Positions 32,641 through 44,025 of a stretch of DNA of 64,000 bases are shown here, piece after piece. The position numbers were made by a program, and so were the translations under genes. Location: NCBI GenBank assembly GCA_029582265.1, contig CM055816.1:31906312-31970311 (forward strand), written 5' to 3'. The DNA comes from Zoroaster sp. YZ-2022 (Eukaryota > Echinodermata > Asteroidea > Forcipulatida > Zoroasteridae). The notes beneath the pieces were generated by a model that was not told where the DNA came from, made no database searches, and saw only the letters and a list, made by a program, of their open reading frames with translations. Within the stretch, counting starts at the first letter, position 1. Each line of letters opens with the position of its first letter.

Positions 32641-34368
32641 ATGATGGAAACGGACATAAATGATGGCATTTTGGCTGAGATTTTGGCAGACAGTGGCTCA
32701 GAATCAGATGACGAAGTAACGGATGACGACAGCACATTATCTATAGTAGAACTTCCAGCGGAATTCGTTCAAGAGGTAGGTAGGCCTAAATCACAGTACA
32801 AATGAATAACTAACAGTTAACGTTACTCTTCGGGCCCAATGCAAATTAATGTATTTCACTTATTGTCCTAGGCTATAGCGTGAATATTGGATGCATTTTT
32901 TTATATGCTCAAGGGGGTTGTTGGAGTTGAGGAATGTAAATTTAGAAAATGGATCCCTTGAAATTGAATAGGATTGACCAAATCCCCACCCCCTGGACTG
33001 GGTCAAAAAAGTCAGGCACAAAGTGCTCAAGTGAAAATGTACAATTTTTAGTAGTTTTTTGGGGTAATAGGCCTATTTGTATTCATTGAAACAGCAAGTT
33101 GAAGTATAGCATAGAAATTTTAACATCCACCCATAGCCAGTCGCGCTAATTAGCGTCAACAAGCTGAAAATGCACTCTTAGTCTCAAACTTCCAAAAGAA
33201 TAACCTCGTATTCGAAAGGCCCTTATAAGTCATATAATGCAAGAAGTTGGGGGAATTCACTTTCACAATCCCACATTAAAACGAACATTTATCGGCAACG
33301 AGTTTTGGAGTGGATGGAAGCCACCATATTTCTTTTCTCAGCACAATATTCATTTTGCGCATGACCCCCTGTGGCCTGTGCACATGCAGCAAAGTAGCAT
33401 TGAGGTATTGTACTTACAAATGTGAGACCGAGATTAATCCTCCTTTGCCTTGTTTTTCTGTTGCAGCCTACCTACCAAGGTGACAGCCGACCGAGATCAA
33501 GGAGGACGACAGGAAAGTTAGATTTCCGATCCGGTTGGGAACGACGAGACAATTACGAGTGTGGGACTGTGCAGTTCACTGGAAATTCGGGCCCCACCGG
33601 CGACTTTGCCACACTGTCGGCAGTGGAGATCTTCAAGCTGTATTTTTGTCAACTCGTGTGGAATATGCTCGTCGACGAGACTAATCGCTATGCGCAGCAA
33701 ACAATAGACTCAAATCCTGATCAACAATTCTCCTAGCACCCAACCAACATTCCAGAAATGATGGCATTTGTGGCACTTCTCATTGCTATGGGCATAAACA
33801 AATCCTCTCAATACAAGATGTACTGGTCGACATCTGAAATTCTTCACATCCCATTCTATCCATCGATCATGTCCCGTAATCGGTTCAGTTCAATTCTTCG
33901 GTTCCTCCACATCTCAAATAACCAAATTCCTCGTAGAGCCTTGGCTAAACGGTACAAACTTTCCAAAGTTCGGCCCTTGATAGAAGTCCTCGTCCCTAAG
34001 TTTCTCAACCTGTATAAACCTGCGCAGAATCTGTCTCCAGACGAGAGTATGTTGTCAATAGCAGAGTAATATTCACCAGCATAGCAGGGAACAAAAATGT
34101 CAGTAACCTTGATTTTCGTATAGGGATTGTACAGGGCTTGCTGTTGGGTTGGGAACGTAACGCAACAAGTCAGTTGAGATACCATATTCCTATCGAGTTG
34201 ACAGGGCAACAGCACTATCCTGGCAAAACCCCCAATGGAAAGAAACGCGACTGCATTGTTTGCAGTAACCGAAAATTAGGCAGGCGAAAACAAACAAAGA
34301 TGATCTGTAAACAATGTACACAACCTATGTGCATAGTTCCTTGCTTTGAGAAATACCACATCACTTGA
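32641..34368 (+). pseudogene. piggyBac transposase, broken
   Basis: Exon 1, 32641-32775, is an acidic N-terminus (DSGSESDDEVTDDDS). An intron of 691 bases follows with GTAGGT donor and TTTCTGTTGCAG acceptor; exon 2 starts at 33467. The DDE_Tnp_1_7-type region has YFCQLVWNMLVDETNRYAQQ, a stop at 33734, EMMAFVALLIAMGINKSSQY, SIMSRNRFSSILRFLHISN and SPDESM with the first catalytic Asp. The core after about 34068 is deleted; at 34087 the sequence resumes with NLDFRIGIVQGLL and the C-terminal Cys-rich finger (RDCIVCSNRK, MICKQCTQPMCIVPCFEKYH). Inactive: the remaining catalytic Asp residues are gone. Confidence 0.85.
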
Positions 34369-34429
34369 TTGTAAATCTATACTTGCCTTCACCCCCCCCC
34401 CATTCAATGTTGGGAAAGGTCGGACAAGC

Positions 34430-35560
34430 CGCAGATTACAGTCCAAACCAACATTGAATTGGGGGGTGGGGGGGTGGGGTGTTAGCATGGATTGTGATGT
34501 ATTTACACTGAATACAAGTAAATGGTTCATTTCCAAGTAGAAAACCAAAAAAAAAATCCCAAAAAATCTCATCCAAGTTGTTGTTTTTCACATGGAAAAA
34601 CAAATCTTATACCTGTACCGTATTTGCATGAAATATCACCCATTTGTATTACTTTTCTTTAGTGTAAATACTGATCCAAATATTTAATTGTTTTGCTTTT
34701 ACACTTAAAAAATCTGCAGATTACAGTCCAAACCAACATTGAATTGGGGGGTGGGGGGGTGGGGTGTTAGCATGGATTGTGATGTATTTACACTGAATAC
34801 AAGTAAATGGTTCATTTCCAAGTAGAAAACCAAAAAAAAAATCCCAAAAAATCTCATCCAAGTTGTTGTTTTTCACATGGAAAACAAATCTTATACCTGT
34901 ACCGTATTTGCATGAAATATCACCCATTTGTATTACTTTTCTTTAGTGTAAATACTGATCCAAATATTTCATTGTTTTGCTTTTACACTTAAAAAATCTG
35001 CAGATTACAGTCCAAACCATCATTGAATTGGGGGTGGGGGGGTGGGGGTGGGGTGTTAGCATGGATTGTGATGTATTTACACTGAATACAAGTAAATGGT
35101 TCATTTCCAAGTAGAAAACCAAAAATAATTCCAAAAAATCTCATCCAAGTTATTGTTTTTCACATGGAAAAAAAATCTTATACCTGTACCGTATTTGCAT
35201 GAAATATCACCCATTTGTATTACTTTTCTTTAGTGTAAATACTGATCCAAATATTTCATTGTTTTGCTTTTACACTTAAAAATCTGCAGATTACAGTCCA
35301 AACCAACGTTGAATTGGGGGGTGGGGTGTTAGCATGGATTGTGATGTATTTACACTGAATACAAGTAAATGGTTCATTTCCAAGTAGAAAACCAAAAAAA
35401 AAAAAAAAAATCTCATCCAAGTTATTGTTTTTCACATGGAAAAGAAATCTTATACCTGTACCGTATTTGCATGAAATATCACCCATTTGTATTACTTTTC
35501 TTCAGTGTAAATACTGATCTAATTTCGCTTTTGCACAATATTTTCCTCCCTTTTGTATAC
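34430..35560. repeat. About 285-bp tandem repeat in piggyBac 3' region
   Basis: Four copies starting near 34430, 34712, 34998 and 35285, each with CTGCAGATTACAGTCCAAAC, a G-rich run, GTGATGTATTTACACTGAAT and TACCTGTACCGTATTTGCAT. Variation is mainly in the lengths of G and A runs. Confidence 0.9.
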
Positions 35561-36170
35561 TCATTTTTACCATCATTTTTACATACAAATGAGCCATTTG
35601 GTATGTACAGTACACGTTAAAAAAAGTGTATATTACTACCGAGTGAGGGCGCACTTCAATGAAATTGTGAAAAACCCACTGGTGCTGAAGTGACATTGGG
35701 CTCCTTATAATTACTGTGGTAAAGAAGGGTACACTCTCTGACATAACTGGCTGGTAATGAAAGGGTTAACAGACCCCCCAGCTGGAAATGAAAGGTGATG
35801 CAGAGATGCCAACATACACGATTTGGGCGTAGCAAATACGATTTTGAGCCGTGAATACGACTCTACGATAATACGCTAAACAAGCCGCCCCAGTATAATT
35901 GTATATAGTTACAATACAAGCAAACAATGAATGAACTATTAAGTGGAAATAAAAATGATGAAAAATAATTTTAAAAATTAAAAAACAAAACAACAACCTT
36001 TTAAATATAAACCGCAGTGGTGGTAAAAAGCGACCGTCAGCGGGATTAGCGGCGAATTTACACGATTATGTACGTATCACACACAAGCGCGAGCGCGCTG
36101 GATTTGACTGCCTACCTACCACATGTACCCTGCCTGTACATTATTTGCAAGATCGTACCCATTGATCTCT

Positions 36171-37683
36171 ATTAGGCCAAAAAAAAAATATGTTGAGTTG
36201 CCCTCCACCGACCGACCCAAAAGTGCTGAAATCTCGGGTCGGGTTTTGTTTCCTTCTTTTTTCCCCCCGTCATTCATAGGCCTATTTATTAATGAAACTT
36301 ACCAATTTTCTTTGTATAAAACATAATACGTTTGATTTGTGAAATGTTCCACTTTTTTTACCGGTAAATTTACCGGTACCCAAGACTCAATCTACATGTT
36401 TTCAAATCGAATGTCCCCGGCCCTCACATGGTGCACTGCCTTCGCACACACTGTGTGCCAACGATTGCGACTCAAATCTACACGTTTTCCAATCGAATGG
36501 CCCTCACACGTTGTGCACTCACTGCACTGGCTCCCCGCACTGTACGTGTGTCAACGATTGCGACTCGATCTACATGTTTTCAAATCGAATGGCCACTCAC
36601 ATGTTGCATGTTGAGCATTGCACGCAATATGGATGAATTTGCTGTGTCAATCACAGCGAAAAGTACAACAAAAATGCTTGGGATACTTTTATTCTGAAGC
36701 AAAATTCCTTGCTGATAGGTATACAAATGAAAAACATGGTATGTGGTTTCAGTTCCAATGCATTTCAATCTTAAAATGACAGTCAAGGAGAAAAGAAAAA
36801 AAAATAAATAAATAAAAATCCCGACCGACCGACCCCTTCCAATATTTTCACTGGAGGGCAACTCAACAAAAAAAATTGTTTGGCCTTACATAATGGGGAA
36901 TAAGGCCAAAACAAAAATTTGTTGAGTTGCCCTCCAGTGAAAATATTTGAAGGGGTCGGTCGGTCGAGATTTTTTTTTTATTTATTTTTTTTTTTTTTCC
37001 CTTGACTGTCATTTGAAGATTGAAATGCATTGGAACTGAAACCACATACTATGTTTTTCATTTGTATACCTATCAGCAAGGAATTTTGCTTCAGAATAAA
37101 AGTATCCCAAGCATTTTTATTGTACTTTTCGCTGTGATTGACACAGCAAATTCATCCATATTGCGTGCAATGCTCAACGTGCAACATGTGAGTGGCCATT
37201 CTATTTGAAAACGTGTAGATCGAGTCGCAATCGTTGACACACGTACAGAGCGGGGTGCCAGTGCACAACGTGTGAGGGCCATTTGATTTGAAAACGTGTA
37301 GATTGAGTCGCAATCGTTGACATACAAAACAGTGCGCGAAGCCAGTGGAAAACATGTGAGGGGCCATTCGATTGGAAAACGTGTAGAGAGTCGCAATCGT
37401 ACACAGTGTGCGCGAAGGCAGTGCACCATGTGAGGGCCGGGGCCATTCGATTTGAAAACATGTAGATTGAGTCTTGGGTACCGGTAAATTTACCGGTAAA
37501 AAAAGTGGAAAATTTCACAAATCAAACGTATTATGTTTTATACAAAGAAAATTGGTAAATTTCATTAATAAATAGGCCTATGAATGACGGGAAAAAAAAT
37601 AAAATAAAAACCCGACCCGAGATTTCAGCACTTTTGGGTCGGTCGGTGGAGGGCAACTCAACATCTTTTTTTTTGGGCCTAAT
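36171..37683. repeat. Long inverted repeat, arms of about 0.72-0.78 kb
   Basis: Arm 36171-36888 and arm 36901-37683 are reverse complements over nearly their full length with scattered differences. Each arm begins with ATTAGGCC plus an A run and TTGAGTTGCCCTCCA, and ends with the inverse, so each looks like one MITE copy set tail to tail. The spacer is about 12 bases. A transcript would fold into a long hairpin. Confidence 0.85.
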
Positions 37684-37822
37684 GAGCATACCCGTGGGGA
37701 ATGAGGTTGTCTGTGAGGTAGCTTGTGTGCACACGTGTACATGCGCGCATATTGTGCTCGCGCACGTGCATTACCGTTTAATTTCTCGAAGCTGCAAGTG
37801 CGACTTCAGTGTCAGGCATGCA

Positions 37823-37916
37823 GGCACTGCTTACTGCGGAATTCTGCGCTTACGGCGCATAGAATCACACGCTTTTTATGGCGCCGTAAGTGCAGAATTC
37901 TGTGGTAAGCAGTGCC
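37823..37916. repeat. 94-nt hairpin
   Basis: GGCACTGCTTACTGCGGAAT at the start is mirrored by GGTAAGCAGTGCC at the end. Arms are about 36 bases with a few mismatches and a loop of about 22 bases. The size resembles a pre-miRNA, but it lies in mobile-element sequence, so a small MITE is as likely. Confidence 0.7.
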
Positions 37917-38303
37917 ATGAAATTGGGCCCAGGTGAGCTAGGCCGAGCTAAGGCTATCAATTTGTTATTTGCCTTCGAGACCCTAAGAAAGAGAACAGTT
38001 AGTATTATAATCAAAATTTCTAACGTGATTGATGCATGGATTACTAATTCGGAAGATCATTATTGTGAGCTTTTTAAGATAAGATACGTCTAGCATTGTT
38101 ATAATTTCAAAAAATTTTCATTGAGTATTTTCCTCCAATTTACTCTGCCCCCGGTCCCACTACCGCCAGCGGGGTTCACACCGAGTGCGGCGCTGACGTT
38201 GCCCAAAATCCGGACATGCATTTTTTAGCGTTAGATTTTTGCGATTTTTTTTTCAGTAGATGCTACTCTTTTTTGGAATTCAATGTTGGCATCTCTGGTG
38301 ATG

Positions 38304-38400
38304 TATCAAACGGTAAGTATTAGGCTCATGTTTGGGCACTAGCCTAATAGGCGAACATTGTAACTGGGGAAATGGAGACCTGTCATAATGGTCTCCATGT
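38304..38400 (-). pseudogene. Ngaro-like RT, first piece
   Basis: SPFPQLQCSPIRLVPKHEP and NTYRLI read down to 38304 and continue as HHLSFPAGGS at 35795-35771 and VNDFIDRD at 32353, exactly across both insertions. This is the N-terminal RT block of DIRS-type elements. Confidence 0.75.
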
Positions 38401-38574
38401 CACAGGGGAGTGTACATTTAAAAAAAAAAAAGCCATTTAAACTATAACAAGAAGTAAACCTGTGTTTCCCCGAGCATAAATGATTCCGTCAAAATACATT
38501 CATTGTGACAAAATCTCTTAATTGTATGCTTGTGTATCCTTTCTTTATACAGCTCAGAGCACATGCATGTATGG

Positions 38575-38692
38575 GGACCCACGCTTACAAGCTCTGCTTA
38601 ATAGTGGACCCCCTCTTCTGTATTACTTCTTTGTATTTTGTTAACTGTTATTGTATTTTTTCAGTAAAATTAATGAATGAATGAACAATGAT
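38575..38692 (+). mobile_element. LINE 3' tail
   Basis: GGGACCCACGCTTACAAGCT, ATAGTGGACCCCC, then TTTTTCAGTAAAATTAATGA and ATGA repeats look like the 3' UTR end of a CR1-type LINE. No coding remains. Confidence 0.5.
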
Positions 38693-39349
38693 ATTGCATA
38701 TACACACTATTTGTTGCCCATGTGTAAGTGTTGGGGAACAGCCCGACCTTCTTGAAATATTGTTTGACTTATTTATTTATTACTTGAATCAATATTTTCA
38801 TCCCTTATTCTGTGTCCTATTCGATAGTGGCAACTGCTTAAGGGAAATGATCATAATTGTCCATGGACTTTAAAATATTATTCAAAAGACTGCAGAAAAA
38901 CGGTGCACTGAACATTTTTCGTGAAACACCTTTTATTTTTATTAAGCTGCATTTACAAGCGCCACAATACAGTCACTACTCTCTTTAAATTGTAATAATA
39001 CGATGTATATAGACATTTTCCACTTAAAATCCGTAAGTCTTAATTATCTGCATAATGATCAGATGGCCCTCAATAAAGTTTTTTTCAATACAGGCCTTAG
39101 TTAATGCCAGATTTCGAGCTAACATAATCGAATCCTTTCTGGTTTGATGACCTGTTGCTATTTATACAAAATCTTTTTTTTTTTTTTCGATAGCTGGGAC
39201 TTTCACAGGTTAGTTGTTTATCTGTTCGTGTATGTTAGGGTGTCATGGTAAGTTTGGTACGTGAAAATTGTGCTGTGACAACCAACAATGCTGGACGTTT
39301 CCGTGGGAGATCGGAACATTTCGGGAAAAATCGGGTGCGAAATAGTTTA
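38693..39349. other. No gene recognised
   Basis: AT-rich sequence without coding motifs or clear repeats. Confidence 0.5.
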
Positions 39350-39548
39350 TTAAAGGGACACTATCATCGTGATCGGAGCAAACTTTCAACAGGGCATGGA
39401 ATCAGTGTCCTAGTGTGAGATTAACACAGTGACTTAAAATTAGTGGCTCATTTATTCAGCAGGTAATATGACCTTAACATGTCAATGAGTTAATACAAAA
39501 TAGCACTCCGATTCCATGCCGTTGATCTTGACGATATTGCCCCTTTAA
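39350..39548. mobile_element. TTAA-flanked MITE
   Basis: TTAA at 39350-39353 and 39545-39548; imperfect terminal inverted repeats AGGGACACTATCATCGTGAT and AGGGGCAATATCGTCAAGAT. 191 bases, non-coding. The ends resemble the Kolobok-like element at 9.5 kb (AGGGGGACTGACAT). Confidence 0.65.
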
Positions 39549-40065
39549 CATAACCCACAAACATGAGGGTTGTAAGATTACATCATTGGTGTCACCTTAT
39601 TTTTCAACACACTGATGACTGATACAGTTTGATATATCCACAGTTTTTATAGCCAGTGTATAGAATAATAAACATAGCCTACCTTGAAATTCAAATACAA
39701 ATTAACACTTCTAATTTACGAAACGTAAGAAAGCAAACAATAGTATACACAAATTACACTTGTGCTAACTTTAAGCATTTAGTAGTTGGAGCTATGTTAT
39801 GAAAAGTACACAATATATGCATAAATATAAATTTAATTTCTGACAGCTCAATCGGCTTTCATTTTTAAAATGCATTTAATATTAAGATTTCTTGTGTAAT
39901 TTGGGTGTTCTTCAATATTAATGCACGTATGCTTTACCATCCCTTACTGGCTAATTTGTTCCAGGAAAGTGCAACATTGATAAAACTACCAAATTACTGT
40001 CAGAATAATTTTACTGCTGTTTCCATAGCTGACATTTCATTTACGTGTATTTTAACTGTAATCAT
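39549..40065. other. No gene recognised
   Basis: AT-rich; no coding motif or repeat seen. Confidence 0.5.
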
Positions 40066-40216
40066 AAGTAAGACTAATTGCGGTGACACCATGTGAAATT
40101 CTCAGTTGAGTAGTAATTAGTTCTGAAAAGAACTGTAGGTACAACTCCAGTTCTTTTCACTTTTCAGAACTAATTAGTACTCAATTTCACATTGTGTCAC
40201 CGCAATTAGTCTTTCT
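40066..40216. repeat. PLE-end-derived hairpin
   Basis: Arms 40066-40135 and 40148-40216 are reverse complements with few mismatches; they consist of the PLE 1 terminal sequence ACTAATTGCGGTGACACCAT and TAGTTCTGAAAAGAACTG. The right arm runs straight into the 81-bp array. Confidence 0.85.
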
Positions 40217-40735
40217 TATCCTCCTCACTATGCAAAGCTACAAGTTTTACCTACTCAATAGAGAATTTCACATGGCGTCACCGCAATTAGTCTTACTTAT
40301 CCTCCTCACCATGCAAAGCTACAAGTTTTACCTACTCAATAGAGAAATTCACATGGTGTCACCGCAATTAGTCTTACTTATCCTCCTCACCGTGCAAAGC
40401 TACAAGTTTTACCTACTCAATAGAGAATTTCACATGGTGTCACCGCAATTAGTCTTACTTATCCTCCTCACCGTGCAAAGCTACAAGTCTTACCTACTCA
40501 ATAGAGAATTTCACATGGTGTCACCGCAATTAGTCTTACTTATCCTCCTCACCGTGCAAAGCTACAAGTCTTACCTACTCAATAGAGAATTTCACATGGT
40601 GTCACCGCAATTAGTCATACTTATCCTCCTCACCGTGCAAAGCAACAAGTCTTACCTACTCAATAGAGAATTTCACATGGTGTCACCGCAATTAGTCTTA
40701 CTTATCCTCACCGTGCAAAGCTACATGTTTTACCT
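40198..40735. repeat. 81-bp tandem array
   Basis: Unit starts at 40198, 40279, 40360, 40441, 40522, 40603 and 40684; the last copy lacks 3 bases. Units differ by a few substitutions. The complement of one unit is found in the PLE 1 terminal fragment at 2.83-2.91 kb and in part at 13.39 kb. Because 81 is a multiple of 3, a plus-strand frame stays open for 209 codons (27-residue repeats); this is probably not a gene. Confidence 0.95.
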
Positions 40736-41145
40736 AACTGTAATCATGTCACAATTTAACTGTGAAGCTGTTTTATGCAATCATCAATACACCATGCATA
40801 ATAATAGTTCATACGTTGTGTGATCACATATAATGTATCACATAAATGTTCATATAAAACTATTGAAACAGTTTTACATTTAATTCATACACACTCCTTA
40901 ATTAATTAAATTAATTACAAAATTGGAACATGATACTTGCTGTACATACATGAACGCGACAATCATTCAGTGTTTTGCCAACACATAATCACTGGTATAT
41001 AAGCTCTGCAAGAATTACGCTTTTTCTACACTTGCAAAAGCTATGAACCCATTTATAAAATTAACAACGTAAATTAAAGTCCTGTAATAGGCCTATATTT
41101 AAATTTGCGTATCAATATTGTATTAATACATTCAGCATGAAGCTC
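40736..41145. other. No gene recognised
   Basis: AT-rich spacer between the 81-bp and 67-bp arrays. Confidence 0.5.
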
Positions 41146-42280
41146 ACTTGTAGGCCTAACAAACCTACATATACTACAGCGTGCTACATCCATTATTATT
41201 AATCTATATCACTTGTAGGCCTAACAAACCTATACATATACTACAGCGTGCTACATCCATTATTATTAATCTATATCACTTGTAGGCCTAACAAACCTAT
41301 ACATATACTACAGCGTGCTACATCCATTATTATTAATCTATATCACTTGTAGGCCTAACAAACCTATACATATACTACAGCGTGCTACATCCATTATTAT
41401 TAATCTATATCACTTGTAGGCCTAACAAACCTATACATATACTACAGCGTGCTACATCCATTATTATTAATCTATATCACTTGTAGGCCTAACAAACCTA
41501 TACATATACTACAGCGTGCTACATCCATTATTATTAATCTATATCACTTGTAGGCCTAACAAACCTATACATATACTACAGCGTGCTACATCCATTATTA
41601 TTAATCTATATCACTTGTAGGCCTAACAAACCTATACATATACTACAGCGTGCTACATCCATTATTATTAATCTATATCACTTGTAGGCCTAACAAACCT
41701 ATACATATACTACAGCGTGCTACATCCATTATTATTAATCTATATCACTTGTAGGCCTAACAAACCTATACATATACTACAGCGTGCTACATCCATTATT
41801 ATTAATCTATATCACTTGTAGGCCTAACAAACCTATACATATACTACAGCGTGCTACATCCATTATTATTAATCTATATCACTTGTAGGCCTAACAAACC
41901 TATATATATACTACAGCGTGCTACATCCATTATTATTAATCTATATCACTTGTAGGCCTAACAAACCTATACATATACTACAGCGTGCTACATCCATTAT
42001 TATTAATCTATATCACTTGTAGGCCTAACAAACCTATACATATACTACAGCGTGCTACATCCATTATTATTAATCTATATCACTTGTAGGCCTAACAAAC
42101 CTATACATATACTACAGCGTGCTACATCCATTATTATTAATCTATATCACTTGTAGGCCTAACAAACCTATACATATACTACAGCGTGCTACATCCATTA
42201 TTATTAATCTATATCACTTGTAGGCCTAACAAACCTATACATATACTACAGCGTGCTACATCCATTATTATTAATCTACA
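41146..42280. repeat. 67-bp satellite array, 17 units
   Basis: Units begin ACTTGTAGGCCTAACAAACC and recur every 67 bases from 41211 to 42216, with a slightly shorter first unit at 41146. Copies are almost identical; one has TATATATATA in place of TATACATATA near 41905. Non-coding. Confidence 0.97.
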
Positions 42281-43527
42281 TCTAATACGAATAACAATGC
42301 CTTGGCAAATTAGGAAAACCTTAACGGGCCTATAATACGCAATTTTATGTTTATACATATTTCAGCAAATATCCACACTAACAGTTTAAACGAAATGAGA
42401 AGTCTATTTTTTACGTTGAGTGAAAACTGATTATACAGTTTAAACTTTTTTTAAATAATTGTTTATCATTGACACATGAGGACGCTGCTTTGTGGATGCA
42501 CAACAGCAACTAGCTCTGCAGTGTCAAAGCAACATTGAATATGCACAGAATCAAAACCCCAAAACCTTGCCCAAGATAATAGTGCTTACCTGAAACAGTT
42601 TACTGATTGGTAATCAGACATTCAGTAAATCAGACAAACAAAAAATAATCATAACAGAACTGATTTGTAACAGAACTGATTTGGGTTCAGTCAAGTTGTA
42701 TGTACACGATGTGACATTTTGATCCCGCTGTGATACTGATTTGCTCACGAACATGCAAATTTACATAATAGACCAAATAGTGTCAAAATATTAGAACAAG
42801 CACAGATTGGCATTTAAAAGTTTGAAAAGTGACATCAACATGCACAAGGATTATATAATTATAGACAAGTTTAAAATATTGAAAATTCATAAGGCAATCT
42901 AATATACAAATTAATATGCCACTGTATAGTGTTGTACATGGGGCAAAAGAACAAAAAAAATTCTGCCAAATATGTGACACGTGTGTTCCGTCTTTCATTC
43001 CTGAACATTTCTACAGTGAACATAAATAATAAGAAATAATTTTATATCTTGGGTTGCTGCCACTTCCCGCCTCAAAAACTTACAAAAAGACTCACTCCAC
43101 TTCTGAGCTACATGACAGAGATCGGTGACGGCCATGGCAACAATGAACACTCAGTGATTTTTTCTATCAGGGGTCCCAAGGGATTGGTTAAGAAAAAGTG
43201 TGAACATTTGAACGTGATTAGTAGAAGTGTTGAGAATATACATTAAAAATACTATAGGGCCACATCGACTACCCCCGGCCTGATAGTGTTAACTGATCCT
43301 TAAAATATCTCAAGAGACGCATCAGTTTGCTTAAAATCGTGGAAAATGTCGAAAAACTGTTGTTTATGGCCCAATCTATGCAAAAAATAAGAACAAATCG
43401 TCCGTGGCCGTAATTTAGGTAATAGATTGTTAAGATATTATATGTCTAAAGTCGGTACCACTCCGGTATGGATTTAAGAGAGTATGGAGGGCACAAGACA
43501 GACAAATCCTGTTCTGATATGGTTAAC
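42281..43527. other. No gene recognised
   Basis: AT-rich; several short open frames without motifs. The low end may hold the 3' UTR of the minus-strand transmembrane exon at 43528. Confidence 0.5.
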
Positions 43528-43634
43528 TCAACAGCGTTTAATCAAGTAGACGACAACGAGAACGATACCAATGATTACGAGAACGACACCTACACAAATG
43601 AAGGTAATTCGTACGATTGTCCAGACAGTCCGTT
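43528..43634 (-). CDS. Transmembrane terminal exon A (predicted)
   Basis: A minus-strand exon with acceptor ATATTACAG at 43635, phase 1, coding 34 residues and a TGA. It encodes one hydrophobic helix, ITFICVGVVLVIIGIVLVVV, followed by the short basic tail YLIKRC, as in a single-pass membrane protein with almost no cytoplasmic part. It is a paralogue of the exon at 46208-46303 (shared ICVGVV/MCVGVV core). No upstream coding exon was found, so the gene is incomplete here. Confidence 0.5.
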
Positions 43635-43754
43635 CTGTAATATAATTTAAAAAAATGAAGTTAAAAACAAGACATTCATTTAAGACGATATTATTTGACA
43701 TAGTGTTTTCTTTAAAAAAAAAAGTTTTTAATTTCGTGGTGTGTGTTTATACAT

Positions 43755-43933
43755 GTTTATGGTGTAAACCGAGGACTTATAGGCCTAACAAAAGGGAACA
43801 ATAGGTCCTTGGTTGGCGATTGTCTGCAAATGTCCTCTGTTGAAAAACTGGAGATGCCTAAACAAGTTTGAGTCCAACAACGAAGGGAACAAAAGAGGGG
43901 AACAATAGCAGGTCCTCGGTTTACACCATAAAC
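43755..43933. mobile_element. MITE, copy A
   Basis: Terminal inverted repeats GTTTATGGTGTAAACCGAGG and its complement, 179 bases. Also present at 46446-46624, so it was in place before the duplication. Confidence 0.7.
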
Positions 43934-43938
43934 AAATC

Positions 43939-44025
43939 ATAAATGTATGTATTCTTTATATTTTTAATGTAAACTGTTTTGTAATTCAGCCGGTAGGCTA
44001 CAATGAGCAGATTTTTTAATAAACC

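Larger units (their letters stand above)
32354..35770 (+). mobile_element. piggyBac-like element in the Ngaro RT
   Basis: Bounded by TTAA at 32354-32357 and 35767-35770, with terminal CCCTTTC at both ends in inverted order. It codes a decayed piggyBac transposase with one intron. The 3' half contains a 285-bp tandem repeat. Precise removal with one TTAA restores the Ngaro frame (FPAGGSVNDFIDRD). Confidence 0.85.
35802..38297. mobile_element. 2.5-kb TIR element with large internal inverted repeat
   Basis: Terminal 15-base inverted repeats CAGAGATGCCAACAT at 35802 and ending 38297, flanked by GTGATG on both sides (35796-35801 and 38298-38303). Removal restores RLIHHLSFP of the Ngaro RT. CAG ends resemble hAT, but the duplication is 6 bases and not 8, so the superfamily is open. 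No transposase is seen. Confidence 0.75.
30119..38400 (-). mobile_element. Ngaro/DIRS-like YR retroelement, nested
   Basis: Minus-strand pieces in order: RT start (38400-38304), a short RT piece (35795-35771), RT-RNase H (32353-31250), tyrosine recombinase (31199-30380) and the start of a hydrolase-like region (30200-30119). Two DNA transposons interrupt the RT. The 3' end is cut off close to the end of the neighbouring YR element at 30070. No LTR or gag was identified. Confidence 0.8.

Noticed and set aside
40194..42280. CRISPR array
   Set aside because: Repeats are head-to-tail with no unique spacers and the DNA is animal nuclear sequence.
43468..43650. Plus-strand 60-residue Asp/Asn-rich open frame
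   Set aside because: It is the complement of the transmembrane exon on the minus strand, which has splice sites and a paralogue.
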